Shown in pieces: positions 59,380 through 60,313 of a DNA stretch of 60,313 nucleotides. Below the pieces are notes generated by a model. That model was not told where the DNA came from, ran no database searches, and saw only the letters and a list, made by a program, of their open reading frames with translations. The stretch covers positions 1 through 60,313 of the forward strand of contig NZ_JYJF01000033.1 in the NCBI RefSeq assembly GCF_000955975.1, in the 5' to 3' direction. Made by a program: the position numbers and the translations under genes. This stretch comes from Saccharothrix sp. ST-888. Lineage in GTDB: Bacteria; Actinomycetota; Actinomycetes; Streptomycetales; Streptomycetaceae. How positions within the stretch are numbered: the first letter of the stretch is position 1; each line of letters begins with the position of its first letter.

Positions 59380-59401
59380 GCCTGCCTTGGCGGTGGCCCG
59401 C

Positions 59402-59785
59402 TCAGACGTCGAACTGGTCGGCCACCGCCCGCAGCAGCACCGCGAGCTTCTGTCCGGCGGGCTTCGCGGGGTAGCGGCCGCGCTGGAGGCCGGGCAGCAC
59501 CGCGTCCAGCGTGGTGATCAGATCCTGCACGATCGGTGCCATGTCGTCGGCGCTGCGGCGCTGGGCGACGGCCACCGAGGGCAGCGCCTCCAGCAGGGTG
59601 ACGGCCATCGCCTGGTCGCCCCGGTGGCCGGCGACCACGCCGAACTCCACCCGCTGCCCGGGCCGGAGCGAGGTGACCCCGGCGGGCAGCGCCTTGGTGT
59701 GGACGAAGACGTCCCCGCCGTCGTCGCGCGACAGGAAGCCGAACCCCTTCGTCTCGTTGAACCACTTGACCTGGCCGGTGGGCAT
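59402..59785 (-). CDS. Cold-shock-domain protein with a C-terminal extension
   Basis: A 127-residue protein. Residues 1-65 are a cold-shock domain with the RNA-binding motifs KGFGFL and DVFVHTKAL after GQVKWFNET. About 60 further residues (MAPIVQDLITTLDAVLPGLQ, then KLAVLLRAVADQFDV) form a helical tail not found in the short 67-residue CspA type. It binds single-stranded nucleic acid and probably acts as an RNA chaperone. The ATG at 59785 gives the usual MPTGQVKWF start. Confidence 0.93.
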   Translation of the reverse strand: MPTGQVKWFNETKGFGFLSRDDGGDVFVHTKALPAGVTSLRPGQRVEFGVVAGHRGDQAMAVTLLEALPSVAVAQRRSADDMAPIVQDLITTLDAVLPGLQRGRYPAKPAGQKLAVLLRAVADQFDV

Positions 59786-60313
59786 CTCGAAAAGTCCTCG
59801 GTGTGGGTGCGGGGCGATCTCGGCGCCGAGGCCGGCGATCACCGGGTGGATGGCGAGCCGACCGCACGGACAAGCGGGCCGGACTCGTTCTGCAGACTAA
59901 TGATCCGTCAGCGGCTCAACCGCTCACCGCGGGCCAGGGAGTTGCCTGGGGCCCCGCGCCCGGGATCCGTGCGCCGATGGTGCGTGCGCTGGTGAGGCAT
60001 CGGCCGCCGCCCCGGGCCTGGCGCGGCCAGGGCGCGGCATCGCGCTGTCCATGGCTCACACCCCCGTTGGGAAAGCGGGGCGTCCGGACGGCCCCGTGCG
60101 TTGGCTGCATACCCTGGTCAACGGGAGGCCGAAACTCCCAGTTCCCGAGGAACTGCACGCAGTGACGGAGGTGTCCGGCCGCCGGAAGTCCGCCGAGGAG
60201 TCCGGATTCTGAGCTCAGGCCGACAGGCACATGGGGGGTGGGTGAAGATGGGGGGTGCCCCCGGCCGGAGGCTGGGGGAGGTCGAGGGCCGAGTCTGGGC
60301 GGTGCCGACGTGG
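59786..60313. other. Right-end intergenic region with a GC hairpin
   Basis: These 528 bp hold the cold-shock gene promoter and the left flank of whatever lies beyond the window. A hairpin at 60258-60278 (CCCCCGGCC opposite GGCTGGGGG) belongs to a GGGGGTGCCCCC element I recognise from many Streptomyces intergenic regions. An ATG at 60250 opens a frame to the window end but lacks a credible ribosome site, so I do not call a gene. Confidence 0.45.

Noticed and set aside
60250..60313. An ATG opening a frame to the right edge of the window
   Set aside because: The sequence is dominated by a common GGGGGTGCCCCC hairpin element and has no credible ribosome site.

Overview
The window is high-GC actinomycete chromosome and almost certainly comes from Streptomyces or its close relative Kitasatospora. 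The evidence is the very high third-position GC, frequent GTG and TTG starts, 4-bp ATGA/GTGA gene overlaps, futalosine-pathway menaquinone genes (mqnB-mqnD), a DmdR1-type iron regulator, an NsdA-like TPR regulator, mycothiol-linked domains, and several leaderless promoters in which a TANNNT box lies 6-8 nt before the start codon. Most of the window reads as conserved Streptomyces chromosomal core. No tRNA, rRNA, CRISPR array, insertion sequence or integrase was seen.

Layout. 1-4.6 kb: start of a penicillin-binding protein, an MFS exporter behind a well-formed promoter with an operator, a Uma2-family nuclease-like protein, a LacI regulator, a DUF4229 membrane protein and a GNAT enzyme. 5.1-9.7 kb: an RsbW-type ATPase, an ECF sigma factor translationally coupled to a zinc-finger anti-sigma protein that carries a mycothiol-dependent enzyme domain, purU, and a conserved small protein. 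9.9-15.2 kb: a substrate-binding lipoprotein, a Q/P/G-rich membrane protein, an NsdA-like regulator and a primase/polymerase-domain protein. 15.8-20.7 kb: dmdR1, a SIS protein, a SLATT-type (DUF4231) membrane protein, an alpha/beta hydrolase, and a 2-hydroxyacid dehydrogenase homologue that lacks its catalytic arginine.

20.8-29.8 kb is the most interesting part: a complete FxSxx-COOH RiPP locus on the minus strand. In transcription order it holds a 60-residue precursor ending in FNSSI (fxsA), a radical SAM/SPASM enzyme fused to an intact HEXXH domain (fxsB), an AAC(3)-family acetyltransferase, then as a second unit a TIR-like protein (fxsC) overlapping by 4 nt with a 1338-residue ParA/TIR/NB-ARC/TPR protein (fxsT). 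The first unit should make and tailor a peptide. The second looks like a sensing or effector machine of the kind used in signalling or conflict. A large dyad sits in the leader of fxsC-fxsT.

30-43 kb: pdxH, citrate synthase and serC, an AraC/GH35 beta-galactosidase locus with a possible 31-residue membrane peptide, thpR, a GNAT enzyme, a MarR/MFS pair, an MHYT-domain sensor and an orphan HypX-like protein. 43.2-44.9 kb is a decayed patch with a frameshifted gene and two tiny overlapping ORFs. 44.9-60 kb: NUDIX hydrolase, NCS2 purine permease, DUF2530, a CtpE-like P-type ATPase, a sacsin/HSP90-like ATPase protein, DUF3027, a second MFS protein with a seven-copy pentapeptide repeat, DUF2771-mqnB-mqnD, and a cold-shock-domain protein.

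At least four intergenic regions carry members of one dispersed inverted-repeat family built on a GGGGCGCGGGGAACYGCGC core. One is a perfect 28-bp dyad spanning 166 bp with a second conserved dyad nested inside. Calls rest on reading translations and motifs only; no database search was possible.
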